Shown: positions 1-6,906 of the stretch, in pieces
Layout of the letters: each line of letters begins with the position of its first letter
Position numbering within the stretch: the first letter of the stretch is position 1
The notes under the pieces: generated by a model
What the model was told of the DNA's origin: nothing
What the model saw: the letters and a program-made list of their open reading frames with translations, nothing else
Databases searched by the model: none
Made by a program: the position numbers and the translations under genes
Assembly (NCBI GenBank): GCA_948467695.1
Contig: CAOKFJ010000056.1
Coordinates: forward strand, 1-8,783
DNA: 8,783 nucleotides
Direction: 5' to 3'
Origin: an uncultured Allobaculum sp.
Lineage (GTDB): Bacteria; Bacillota_I; Bacilli_A; Erysipelotrichales; Erysipelotrichaceae

Positions 1-1307
1 TCAACGAGATCTTTGTTTTCGTTGTTTTTGTACCATGCAGCAGCTTCTGCGAGCATAAGGCATGCCTGCTGAGCATCTTTATCGCGTACAAACGGTTTAA
101 TGAGAGATCCATAGGACTCTTCATAGCCGAATACGTAGTTGCGCTCGTGGCTTACTTCGTATTTAGCAACTTTTTCACCGATGAACTTAAAGCCTGTCAG
201 TGTTTTTTCAGTTGCTACGTTATGAGCAGTAGCTACTTTTTCACCGAGGTCAGATGTTACAACCGTGTTGAACATTACGGGGTTTTCCGGCATTTTGCCC
301 TGACGATCAAGCTGAGCAAGGATGTACTCGAGCAGAACCGCTCCGGACTGGTTGCCTGTCATGACTACATATTCGCCGTCATGTTTAACACCTACACCCA
401 TGCGGTCAGCATCGGGGTCGCAGACGAGGATAATGTCCGCATCATTTTCTTTGGCATATTTCAGAGCCAGTTCATATGCACCGGGCTGTTCAGGGTTCGG
501 TGTCGGAGTATTGGAGAAGTCAGGATCCGGTGTGCACTGTTCGAGAACAGGAATGCAGTTGTAGCCGGTTTCTTCATAGATTGTGCGAACGGGAACGTTT
601 GCGGTTCCGTGTTCAGGAGAGAAGACAATCGTGATGTCTTTCTTGACATCGGGGTTGAGCTGGATGCCTTCCACTTCGTCATAGTAGGCGCGGTCAACGT
701 CAGCACCGATAACAGTGATGAGTTTTTTCTGTTCGTCAGAGATCTTTGTGTCGATGGCGAGTTCGTCTTCGATCGCATTGACTTTGTCGATAACCTGAGC
801 TGCCAGATCAGGAATCAGCTGGCATCCTTTGGAATCGTACAGTTTGTAGCCGTTGTACTGACGGGGGTTGTGGCTGGCGGTGATCATGATGCCGCCGAAG
901 CATCCAAGGTGACGTACAGCAAAGCTCAGTTCGGGAGTCGGGCGAAGGCTCTCGAATACATACGCTTTGATGCCGTTTTTAGCGAGCAGGTCTGCGCAGT
1001 CGAAAGCGAGTTCCTGGCTCATGTGGCGGTTGTCGTAACCGATCGCAATGCCTTCTTCGCAGGCTTTTTCGCCGTTTTCTTTAATGTATTCAGCGAATCC
1101 CTGTGTAGCTTTGCGGATAGTGTGAATGTTGATTCGGTTTGTTCCGGGTCCGAGAAGTCCTCTCATGCCGGCTGTACCGAATTCAATGGTTGTGTAGAAC
1201 GAGTCGTTTTTTTCCTGGTCGGACATACCTTCCAGTACATCTTTGTAACGCGCATCGAGGTTGGGGCTGTTGACCCATTTTTCGTAGCGCTCTTCAACAA
1301 TAGACAT
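1..1307 (-). CDS. pgcA: Alpha-phosphoglucomutase, 3' end cut by window edge
   Basis: Interconverts glucose-6-phosphate and glucose-1-phosphate in the cytosol, supplying glucose-1-phosphate for ADP-glucose and other nucleotide sugars. The ATG at 1307 opens MSIVEERYEKW and the frame stays open to base 1 (435 codons); the family is usually about 560-580 residues, so the C-terminal domain is missing here. Family landmarks are present in order: an early EFGTAGMRG segment, the phosphoserine loop TASHNP with catalytic Ser at about residue 145, the Mg2+-binding loop DPDADR at about 297-302, and the sugar-binding loop GYEESYG at about 394-400. The start is supported by GGAGG (1317-1321) 9 bases upstream. 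It has its own extended -10 promoter and lies downstream of the ptsH terminator, so it is transcribed separately from ptsH. Phosphomannomutase activity is possible, but the GYEESYG loop and length favour PgcA-type phosphoglucomutase. Confidence 0.93.
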   Translation of the reverse strand, partial: MSIVEERYEKWVNSPNLDARYKDVLEGMSDQEKNDSFYTTIEFGTAGMRGLLGPGTNRINIHTIRKATQGFAEYIKENGEKACEEGIAIGYDNRHMSQELAFDCADLLAKNGIKAYVFESLRPTPELSFAVRHLGCFGGIMITASHNPRQYNGYKLYDSKGCQLIPDLAAQVIDKVNAIEDELAIDTKISDEQKKLITVIGADVDRAYYDEVEGIQLNPDVKKDITIVFSPEHGTANVPVRTIYEETGYNCIPVLEQCTPDPDFSNTPTPNPEQPGAYELALKYAKENDADIILVCDPDADRMGVGVKHDGEYVVMTGNQSGAVLLEYILAQLDRQGKMPENPVMFNTVVTSDLGEKVATAHNVATEKTLTGFKFIGEKVAKYEVSHERNYVFGYEESYGSLIKPFVRDKDAQQACLMLAEAAAWYKNNENKDLV

Positions 1308-1321
1308 GTCTCTTTTCCTCC

Positions 1322-1336
1322 AATTTCGTCAAAATT
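1322..1336 (-). repeat. Inverted repeat over the pgcA transcription start
   Basis: Reading the minus strand, AATTT and AAATT arms (1332-1336 and 1322-1326) flank the 5-base centre TGACG. The repeat overlaps the last bases of the -10 and the predicted +1, a position where a bound protein would block RNA polymerase. The same repeat, at the same distance from the -10, lies in front of glgC. A role as operator is inferred from position and conservation only. Confidence 0.5.
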
Positions 1337-1342
1337 ATATCA
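1334..1342 (-). promoter_or_regulatory. Extended -10 promoter of pgcA
   Basis: On the minus strand the sequence is TGATATAAT: a perfect TATAAT (1334-1339) preceded by the TGn extension. No good -35 is found at 16-18 bases, which fits an extended -10 promoter. The predicted start is near 1327, giving a leader of only about 20 bases before the ATG at 1307. The surrounding sequence is nearly identical to the glgC promoter. Confidence 0.75.
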
Positions 1343-1580
1343 CGATTCGCATACGGGTTTCATGACCGTGTGCATTACAGGAACAACTTCAAAGCGTATG
1401 AGAGCTTATTTGCGCTTACCGTAAATGAAAAGCCGTTTTTTTCAAAAATCATTTTGGCAGGATTGTATTTCAACGATGACTGCACTCACACCGATATGGC
1501 TTCCCTGCAGATTTGACAACATGCATCTCAGCGTTCAGATCGAGTGAAGACGGTAAACACAGCTGTTCTTCGCACTATAG
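1343..1580. other. Intergenic region between ptsH terminator and pgcA promoter
   Basis: About 240 bases without a supported gene. The only reading frame worth naming is a 36-codon minus-strand one (1485-1375, GTG start) that lacks a ribosome site. No RNA gene or clear regulatory structure was recognised. Confidence 0.5.
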
Positions 1581-1605
1581 AAAAAGGCTCCCTTATAGGA
1601 GCCTT
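1581..1605 (-). terminator. Intrinsic terminator of ptsH
   Basis: On the minus strand an 8-bp perfect stem AAGGCTCC/GGAGCCTT (1598-1605 with 1584-1591) with a 6-base loop is followed by a run of T. It begins 16 bases after the ptsH stop codon, as expected for a Rho-independent terminator, and separates ptsH from pgcA. Confidence 0.88.
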
Positions 1606-1621
1606 CTCAATCAGTGTTTGA

Positions 1622-1888
1622 TTATTCGATGACTTTCTGAGCGCGAAGAGCGTTAACGATTCTTTCGATAGCCTGGTCTTCGTCTTCACCAGTAGCGGAG
1701 ATGGTGATTTCAACGTTTGTCGGGATGCCCAGAGACATAACGCCCATGATGGACTTCATGTTCATTTCGCGGCCTTTGAAGGCAACGCTTACATCGGATT
1801 TGCATTCGCTTGCAGCGTTAACTGCAACTGTTGCAGGACGTGCGTGAAGTCCTACGGGATCAATAACTTTTACTGTAGCTTGTTTCAT
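1622..1888 (-). CDS. ptsH: HPr, phosphocarrier protein of the sugar phosphotransferase system
   Basis: Small cytosolic phosphocarrier (88 residues, normal for the family) that passes phosphate from enzyme I to the EIIA domains of sugar permeases. The active site GLHARPAT places the phosphorylated His at residue 15. The regulatory segment MKSIMGVMSLGI has Ser at 46, the residue phosphorylated by HPr kinase in Bacillota; in that form HPr acts as co-repressor of CcpA. The ATG at 1888 follows AGGAGG (1898-1903) by 9 bases. A terminator follows directly, so ptsI (enzyme I), which is often the next gene, is not co-transcribed here. The gene lies between the glycogen operon plus DUF523 and pgcA. The fully conserved motifs leave little doubt about identity. 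Confidence 0.97.
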   Translation of the reverse strand: MKQATVKVIDPVGLHARPATVAVNAASECKSDVSVAFKGREMNMKSIMGVMSLGIPTNVEITISATGEDEDQAIERIVNALRAQKVIE

Positions 1889-1922
1889 GATTCATTTCCT
1901 CCTGAATCGATTTACGATATCA

Positions 1923-1951
1923 ATTTTAATGCAATCACATAGTTTTAACAA
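1923..1951 (-). promoter_or_regulatory. Candidate promoter of ptsH
   Basis: On the minus strand TTGTTA (1946-1951, 4/6 to TTGACA) and TAAAAT (1923-1928, 5/6 to TATAAT) are separated by exactly 17 bases. The -35 overlaps the stop codon of the DUF523 gene. The predicted start is near 1916, leaving a short leader with a strong ribosome site. A fair match only; ptsH may also be reached by read-through from upstream. Confidence 0.5.
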
Positions 1952-2373
1952 CCATTAAGTGACTCTTTAGAGAGAAGTGTAAGGCCTTCCTCCTCAAGTC
2001 TGCGTGCAAACAGACCTTTTCCTTCAATGAGGGTGGAAGAGAAGGTTCCGTCATAGATGACGGTTGACGAACAGCTTGGAGATCTGTCCATTAAAACAAC
2101 CGTATCCACTTGCTGATCCTTCAGCATGCGGATAGTGTTTTCAATTCCCTGCTTCATCTGGCAGGTGAGATTTCTCCCGTCGCGGGAGATGACCTGATCA
2201 TCCACAAGTTCAATCGGCTCTCTGGGTGTCGGCAGTCCGGCTGCGCATTCTGGGCAGACGGGGATCACTTCGTATTGTTCTTTTAAACGAACACACCGCT
2301 CGTCAAAACAGTTTCCGCCGTCATAGCGGCAGTTGTTTCCAAGCAGGCATGCACTGACTGCAATTTTTTTCAT
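1945..2373 (-). CDS. DUF523 family protein
   Basis: A 142-residue cytosolic protein of the DUF523 (YbbK-like) family, whose function is unknown. Recognised by the N-terminal VSACLLG followed by CRYDGG (residues 6-20), the CPEC motif (40-43) running into GLPTPR (46-51), and SPSCSS near 98-103. The conserved cysteines 9, 15, 40, 43 and 101 suggest metal, iron-sulfur or thiol chemistry, which is inference. Length is near the family norm. The start is chosen because MKKIAVSACLLG is the usual family N-terminus. There is no visible Shine-Dalgarno before it; instead a strong hairpin ends 12 bases upstream, so translation may be weak or structure-dependent. It sits 65 bases after glgA and may be reached by read-through from the glycogen operon. 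Confidence 0.88.
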   Translation of the reverse strand: MKKIAVSACLLGNNCRYDGGNCFDERCVRLKEQYEVIPVCPECAAGLPTPREPIELVDDQVISRDGRNLTCQMKQGIENTIRMLKDQQVDTVVLMDRSPSCSSTVIYDGTFSSTLIEGKGLFARRLEEEGLTLLSKESLNGC

Positions 2374-2385
2374 AGCTGAATAGAA

Positions 2386-2424
2386 ATCAGGACGAAGGGA
2401 TCAGCGGACTGATCCCGTCCTGAT
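2386..2424 (-). terminator. Strong hairpin after glgA, possible partial terminator
   Basis: On the minus strand ATCAGGAC+GGGATCAG pairs with CTGATCCC+GTCCTGAT: two 8-bp helices separated by a 3-base bulge, closing a 4-base loop. The following tract is TTTCTATT, only moderately T-rich. It starts 14 bases after the glgA stop codon. It could terminate the glg transcript with some read-through, protect its 3' end, or affect the start of the DUF523 gene 12 bases further on. The structure is clear; its role is inferred. Confidence 0.6.
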
Positions 2425-2438
2425 GAGTGTGTAAAGAT

Positions 2439-3875
2439 TTAGACAAGAGTGTCGTAGAGACGATCGTAGATCTGAGCGGAATTCTGCCAGGATACGTCTT
2501 TGTTCATGGCATTCATCTGCAGAACCTTCCAGTCTTCCGGACGGTTGTAGTAGACATTGATCGCATTGTTAAGGGTATTCATCATCTCGTCCGCATTGTA
2601 GTTTGCGAAGCTGAATCCGTCACCAGTCTTATCGTATTCGTTATACGGCGAAACAGTATCTTTCAGACCGCCTGTTTCACGAACGAGCGGCAGAGTACCG
2701 TAGCGCAGGGAGCACAGCTGGCTCAGACCGCAGGGCTCGAAGAGCGAGGGCATCAGGAAGAGATCGCTTCCTGCATAAATGCGGTGAGCGAGATCTTCGT
2801 TGTATCCCTGATAGAAGCAGACTTTGCCTTTGTGCTGGTTTTCCATATCGCGGAAAGCGTTCTGGATGGCATCTTCACCGGTACCGAGAATAGCCAGCTG
2901 AATCGGCGCATTTGCCAGTTCCTGGAATTTCTCGAGCATCAGATAGAAGCCTTTCTGATAGGTCAGACGGGAAACGACACCAACGAGCATAACGTCGGGG
3001 TTCACTTCCAGACCGAGTTCTTTCTGAAGAGCAGCTTTGTCCTGGGCTTTGCCTTTGGACATCGTGATCTTGTTGTAGTGATGCGGCAGAGCCGGATCCG
3101 TATTGGGGTTCCAGTTGTAGATATCAATACCGTTTACGATGCCCCACAGGTCGTAGCGTCTCATGTTGAGAACAGCTTCCATGTGTTCACCGTACTGGGG
3201 AGTCAGAATCTCCTGTGCATAAGTCGGCGATACGGTCGAAATCTTGTCTGCATAGAGGATTCCGGATTTCATGAAGGAAACGCCGCCGTCGAAGCGGATA
3301 TTTCCGTTATCAAGCAGATAGTAAGGCAGTCCGAGGCAGGAGTCGGTCATTTCGGGACCGAAGTTGCCCTGGAACAGCAGGTTGTGGATGGTGTAGACAA
3401 ACTTGATGTTTGCGTAGCGGGAATCACTGGAGTGAGTTTCTTTCACCATGCACGGAATCATACCTGTCTGCCAGTCGTGGCAGTGGATGATGTTAGGCCA
3501 GTAGTTCAGCTGGTTGAGCATTTCGATAACCGCTTTCTGGAAGTAAGCGAAACGTTCGCCATCGTCCTGATAGCCGTAGAGGGTATCGCGTTCGAAATAG
3601 CCCTGATGCTGAACGAAGAAGTAAGCAACTTTTCCGATGGTCTGGGAATAGATGGTTACAGGAACTTCCTGATAGTTGATGTTTACTGTGAAGCTTGCGC
3701 AGTATGTCAGATCCTGGAAGTTTTTCTCTGCAATTTTCTTGTAGAGAGGAAGAACCACTTTCACTTCATGACCGAGTTCGGACAGAGCCTGAGGAAGAGA
3801 TCCGATTACATCGGCAAGTCCTCCGGTTTTGATGAAAGGCAGACCTTCGGCTGCGACCATTAAAATCGAAGCCAT
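2439..3875 (-). CDS. glgA: Glycogen synthase (ADP-glucose-dependent, GT5)
   Basis: Transfers glucose from ADP-glucose to the non-reducing end of alpha-1,4-glucan. The 478 residues equal the usual bacterial GlgA length. The N-terminal GT-B domain carries KTGGLADV (16-23, the ADP-glucose-binding Lys at 16) and HCHDWQTG (131-138). The C-terminal domain carries SRLTYQKG (302-309, with Arg303 and Lys308 in the nucleotide-phosphate-binding positions) and SLFEPCGLSQL (377-387, catalytic Glu380). The ATG at 3875 shares one base with the glgD stop (TAATG), so translation is probably coupled to GlgD; no strong separate ribosome site is seen. It is the last gene of glgC-glgD-glgA. The motif set excludes ordinary GT4 glycosyltransferases. 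Confidence 0.97.
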   Translation of the reverse strand: MASILMVAAEGLPFIKTGGLADVIGSLPQALSELGHEVKVVLPLYKKIAEKNFQDLTYCASFTVNINYQEVPVTIYSQTIGKVAYFFVQHQGYFERDTLYGYQDDGERFAYFQKAVIEMLNQLNYWPNIIHCHDWQTGMIPCMVKETHSSDSRYANIKFVYTIHNLLFQGNFGPEMTDSCLGLPYYLLDNGNIRFDGGVSFMKSGILYADKISTVSPTYAQEILTPQYGEHMEAVLNMRRYDLWGIVNGIDIYNWNPNTDPALPHHYNKITMSKGKAQDKAALQKELGLEVNPDVMLVGVVSRLTYQKGFYLMLEKFQELANAPIQLAILGTGEDAIQNAFRDMENQHKGKVCFYQGYNEDLAHRIYAGSDLFLMPSLFEPCGLSQLCSLRYGTLPLVRETGGLKDTVSPYNEYDKTGDGFSFANYNADEMMNTLNNAINVYYNRPEDWKVLQMNAMNKDVSWQNSAQIYDRLYDTLV

Positions 3876-5101
3876 TACACAGCCGCCCTGCGATCGATGT
3901 AGATCGGTTTGTCTTCTGTTCCGGTGATTTCTTTCTTGCGCAGGATCTTGGCATCTTTGTCGACCATAACGTTTGTCAGCATGACACCGTCACCGATTTC
4001 AACACCAGGAAGGATGATGCAGTTGTCAACAGATGCGCCTGCACCGACTTTTACGTTACGTCCGAGGATGGAGTTGCGGACAACACCGCCGATTTCGCAT
4101 CCATTGGAGATCAGCGCGCCGGAAGCAGTTCCTTCGCCTTTGTAGATTGTCGGAGGAGAGTCGTTTGTGCGTGTGTAGATCGGCCAGTTGGGATCGTTGA
4201 AGAACGCCATGTTGCGCTCGTCAAGCATTGCCATATTGGAGTTGAAATATGTGTTGTAGTCGAGAATCGGGAAGATGGGATATGCGTAGTTGAGAATGTT
4301 GATATTCGCTTTGCCAAGGTCGGAAAGCAGGTTAAGCATATCGGTCATCCAGAACAGTTCGGAGTATTTTTCAGCCTGTTCAACGAGCTGAAGGAAGAAT
4401 TTTCTCGACATGATGTATGTATCGAGCGAGATATCGAGTTTTACAGGATTTTTCTTCGGGTTGCCGAGTTCGTCGAGATCAGCTTTGCGCTCTTCGGACA
4501 GAGCGATATTGTTTTCATCAGGTGCAACTACATCGCCGAATTCAGGCTGACCGATGTAAGTCACGAATTTGCCGAAAGTGTCTTTGTCTTTTTTCACAAC
4601 AACATTGGCGTTGAAGTATTTTGTCGGATCAAGGACGCCCTCTTCATGGCGCACAAGAACAGATACGTCAGAGTGGCTTCTTTCATGCTGTTCGATGATT
4701 TCTTCGAAGTTGGCTTTGTAGATCCAGTTAACCGGAGCAATGACAACATATTCATGATTGTCATCAACGATGTCATCGAGGTTCTGACGGTAGCCAGCCA
4801 GGTCGGAAACATATTCAGCTGCATAGCGTTCTGTAACTACAGGAATTACGGAAACATGACCATGCTTGTTGTTGATGTTGTAGTGACGGGCACTGCCGAT
4901 ATGGTCGAACAGAACTTTCGGATCGCCGTTTGTGTAAACGCGGATGTCCTGCAGACCGGAGTTTGTCATGTTGGAAATGGGAATATCCACAAGACGGTAA
5001 CGTCCTACATAGGAGTACGCAGCCATCGGACGGTATTTTCCGGGGCCGACTGCCTGTACTTCGGGACGGGTAATGGCAACAATACCAAGTGCATTAACCA
5101 T
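3875..5101 (-). CDS. glgD: GlgD, non-catalytic ADP-glucose pyrophosphorylase subunit
   Basis: Partner of GlgC; in Bacillota the GlgC/GlgD heteromer makes ADP-glucose better than GlgC alone, and GlgD is regarded as regulatory. The N-terminal nucleotidyltransferase-like domain keeps the scaffold YRPMAAYSYVGRYRLVDIPI (23-42) and SNMTNSG (43-49). It lacks the glycine-rich GGRGSRL loop of GlgC, and the SGDHIY motif is replaced by APVNWIY (122-128), putting Asn125 in place of the metal-binding Asp. The C-terminal part (about 325-385) shows the hexapeptide pattern of a left-handed beta-helix (ISNGCEIGGVVRNSILG). At 408 residues it is longer than the roughly 340-370 usual for GlgD; the extra length seems to be a charged stretch at about 183-222. 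The start follows AAAGGAGA (5111-5118) and lies 2 bases after the glgC stop. Confidence 0.92.
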   Translation of the reverse strand: MVNALGIVAITRPEVQAVGPGKYRPMAAYSYVGRYRLVDIPISNMTNSGLQDIRVYTNGDPKVLFDHIGSARHYNINNKHGHVSVIPVVTERYAAEYVSDLAGYRQNLDDIVDDNHEYVVIAPVNWIYKANFEEIIEQHERSHSDVSVLVRHEEGVLDPTKYFNANVVVKKDKDTFGKFVTYIGQPEFGDVVAPDENNIALSEERKADLDELGNPKKNPVKLDISLDTYIMSRKFFLQLVEQAEKYSELFWMTDMLNLLSDLGKANINILNYAYPIFPILDYNTYFNSNMAMLDERNMAFFNDPNWPIYTRTNDSPPTIYKGEGTASGALISNGCEIGGVVRNSILGRNVKVGAGASVDNCIILPGVEIGDGVMLTNVMVDKDAKILRKKEITGTEDKPIYIDRRAAV

Positions 5102-5103
5102 TG

Positions 5104-6243
5104 CTAGTTATCTCCTTTCACATCTTCGGAGACGAGCTCAATGTTCTTCGAATCAGCAGAGCCTACAACCGCGTTGGCGCCAATCACTACTTTGTCAGCG
5201 ATGATTGCACGGTCTACTTTGGCTCCTTTTCTAACGATTGCGCCGGGCATCAGAACAGAGTCTTTAACTTCAGCGCCTTCTTCGATCTGTACATTGTTGA
5301 ACAGAACGCTGTCTTTAACAAAGCCGCGGATTACCGCACCCTGGTTGATGTAGCAGTGTTCAACTTTACCGGTCGGAGATACGTACTGGGGCAGAGAAGG
5401 AATATCGGAAGTGTAGATTTTCCATTCCTGGTCGCCGAGGTCGAGTTCGTCATTGTGGTTGATGAGGTCCATGTTGGCTTCCCACAGCGAGTCGATTGTT
5501 CCAACGTCTTTCCAGTATCCGTTGAAGTTGAATGCGCTGAGGTTTTTGCCCATGCCAAGCAGAGTCGGGATGATGTCGTTACCGAAGTCATGGCTCGACT
5601 CGGGGTTGGCTGCATCTTCGATCAGGATTTCGCGAAGAAGTTTCCAGTTGAAGATATAGATACCCATGGACGCAAGGTTGGATTTCGGTTCCTTCGGTTT
5701 TTCCTGGAACTCGAGGATGCGGTTGTTCATGTCGCAGTTCATGATACCGAAACGGGGAGCTTCTTCCCACGGTACGGGACGTACGGCAACAGTGAGGTCC
5801 GCATTGTTGCGTTTATGGTCTTCGAGCATTTCGTCGTAGTCCATTTTGTAGATATGGTCACCAGAAAGGATGAGAACATATCCGGGATCAAAGGTGTCGA
5901 TGAAGTCGATGTTCTGGAAGATCGCATCGGCAGTTCCTTTATAAACACCGAGGTCAGTATCAGATTTCTGACTGGGGGGCAGCACGTAAACGCCGCTGCC
6001 GCGTGTATCGAGTCCCCAGCGCTGTCCAGCGCCTGCATAGGCGTTCAGCTGAACAGGTTCATACTGTGTCAGAACACCTACAACGTTAACGTTGGAGTTT
6101 GCACAGTTACTGATCGGGAAGTCAATAATGCGATATTTTCCGCCGAAATATACCGCCGGTTTCGCCGTCTTGTTCGTCAGTTCATACAGACGAGAACCGC
6201 GCCCGCCAGCCAGAATCATGGCGAGCATATTAGAGTTTTCCAT
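5104..6243 (-). CDS. glgC: Glucose-1-phosphate adenylyltransferase (ADP-glucose pyrophosphorylase)
   Basis: Catalyses glucose-1-phosphate + ATP to ADP-glucose + pyrophosphate, the committed and normally regulated step of bacterial glycogen synthesis. The 379 residues match Bacillota GlgC. Visible landmarks: the nucleotide loop LAGGRGSRL (11-19), [20 protein letters not shown] (28-47), the metal-binding Asp129 in [10 protein letters not shown], the glucose-1-phosphate-binding EKPKEPKSN (181-189, Lys182), [10 protein letters not shown] and GYWKDVGT (242-249). A C-terminal beta-helix follows from about 300. The ATG at 6243 has AGGAGG (6250-6255) 6 bases upstream. It is the first gene of glgC-glgD-glgA, behind an extended -10 promoter that resembles the pgcA promoter, linking supply and use of glucose-1-phosphate. 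Confidence 0.97.
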   Translation of the reverse strand: MENSNMLAMILAGGRGSRLYELTNKTAKPAVYFGGKYRIIDFPISNCANSNVNVVGVLTQYEPVQLNAYAGAGQRWGLDTRGSGVYVLPPSQKSDTDLGVYKGTADAIFQNIDFIDTFDPGYVLILSGDHIYKMDYDEMLEDHKRNNADLTVAVRPVPWEEAPRFGIMNCDMNNRILEFQEKPKEPKSNLASMGIYIFNWKLLREILIEDAANPESSHDFGNDIIPTLLGMGKNLSAFNFNGYWKDVGTIDSLWEANMDLINHNDELDLGDQEWKIYTSDIPSLPQYVSPTGKVEHCYINQGAVIRGFVKDSVLFNNVQIEEGAEVKDSVLMPGAIVRKGAKVDRAIIADKVVIGANAVVGSADSKNIELVSEDVKGDN

Positions 6244-6260
6244 AGTTTTCCTCCTGAAAC

Positions 6261-6277
6261 TAATTTCATCAAAATTA
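6261..6277 (-). repeat. Inverted repeat over the glgC transcription start
   Basis: On the minus strand TAATTT (6272-6277) and AAATTA (6261-6266) are 6-bp arms around the centre TGATG. It overlaps the -10 and the predicted +1. The pgcA copy keeps 5 of the 6 arm pairs and 4 of 5 centre bases. Possible operator for a shared regulator. Confidence 0.5.
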
Positions 6278-6282
6278 TAGCA
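6274..6282 (-). promoter_or_regulatory. Extended -10 promoter of the glgCDA operon
   Basis: Minus-strand TGCTATAAT: a perfect TATAAT (6274-6279) with the TGn extension. The -35 region at 17 bases (GTGTTT) is poor. The predicted start is near 6267, giving a leader of about 24 bases to the glgC ATG. Almost identical in sequence and spacing to the pgcA promoter. Confidence 0.78.
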
Positions 6283-6867
6283 CTTGAAACCCCTTCAAAC
6301 ACACGTGTATCCGATTTCGGCAATGAAAATGCTTGAGTTATTTCAATTCAGTACGATTCCTCGCCCCTTCAAATATCGGAGTTGCTTCAATTTTTATCAT
6401 TTTCAATTTTCGATTTTTGATTTGTCTTAAAAAATACAAATTTTGCGTTAAGCGTTTTCATTTCTCTTTACATTCGGCATTCTCTTTTTCTTTCACTGTT
6501 AGGTAAATACGCGAACTATTTTTAACCTCTTTTTCCAAAATTCACGTGAGTTTCCAATCGAATTACGATTTGACTCGCAACGATTTCATCAGCATCATTC
6601 TTATTGGCATATTCAACAACGGATTCAGGCGGTTCTTTCCTGCTTTCATTTCATTGCTTCGCCTGTTCTGTTCCCTGTTGTCTATTGCCCATTCTCCAGA
6701 ATCAGCGTACATACCATTTCAGCTTTGCTTTCCGGAACCTGCCAGCCTCACATCTCAAAGGATTTACGCGGATCGCGCTTTGCGACTTGTATCGCAGCAT
6801 ATGCACATACGCATCCTGTATCGAGATATGCAGAACTACCATGAATCAGATCATGCTGACGGATATA
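6283..6867. other. Long non-coding gap between ABC operon terminator and glgC promoter
   Basis: Nearly 0.6 kb without a supported gene. The part at about 6380-6545 is AT-rich (17 G+C of 60 in 6421-6480) with runs of T/A and a small inverted repeat ATTTGT/ACAAAT (6420-6441). The part at about 6600-6867 has gene-like composition. Two plus-strand frames (6546-6914, GTG; 6604-6930, TTG) have no ribosome site, overlap each other and run into the opposite-strand terminator, so I do not call them. No tRNA, riboswitch or CRISPR pattern was recognised. Besides the cre-like site, its role is unknown; a decayed gene is possible. Confidence 0.5.
6447..6460 (-). promoter_or_regulatory. Catabolite-responsive element (cre)-like site
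   Basis: The minus strand reads TGAAAACGCTTAAC, matching the cre consensus TGWAARCGYTWWCA at 12 of 14 positions, including the central AACG core and its left arm; the plus strand also scores 12/14. CcpA bound to HPr-Ser46-P recognises such sites. It lies about 170 bases upstream of the glgC -10, further than typical activating cre sites, so function depends on DNA looping, on an unseen distal promoter, or is absent. Confidence 0.4.
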
Positions 6868-6906
6868 GAAAAACGGCAGTCCGCGATCTCTCGCAAAGAC
6901 TGCCGT
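6868..6906 (-). terminator. Intrinsic terminator of the ABC transporter operon
   Basis: On the minus strand a perfect 9-bp stem ACGGCAGTC/GACTGCCGT (6898-6906 with 6873-6881) closes a 16-base loop and runs into a tract of five T. It begins 38 bases after the ATPase stop codon. Confidence 0.88.

Noticed and set aside
147..1424. Plus-strand 425-codon reading frame antisense to pgcA
   Set aside because: The minus strand here encodes a clear phosphoglucomutase with all active-site loops; the antisense frame has no recognisable domain.
1375..1485. 36-codon minus-strand frame upstream of pgcA
   Set aside because: The translation looks moderately protein-like (KMIFEKNGFSFTVSANKLSY), but there is no ribosome site, the start would be GTG, and it recalls no known family. 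Not enough to call a gene.
2427..3863. Plus-strand 478-codon reading frame antisense to glgA
   Set aside because: It mirrors glgA in the complementary codon phase, has no ribosome site, and its translation is Val/Phe/Asp-rich without known motifs. It is a codon-usage shadow.
5101..6336. Plus-strand 411-codon reading frame antisense to glgC
   Set aside because: Shadow of glgC; it covers the glgC promoter and has no motif or ribosome site of its own.
6577..6590. Second possible cre sequence around TCGCAACGATTTCA
   Set aside because: Only about 10 of 14 positions match and the conserved left arm is broken.
6781..6804. Small inverted repeats TGCGA/TCGCA and the palindrome GCATATGC
   Set aside because: Arms are only 4-5 bp, as expected by chance, and no promoter or gene start is nearby.
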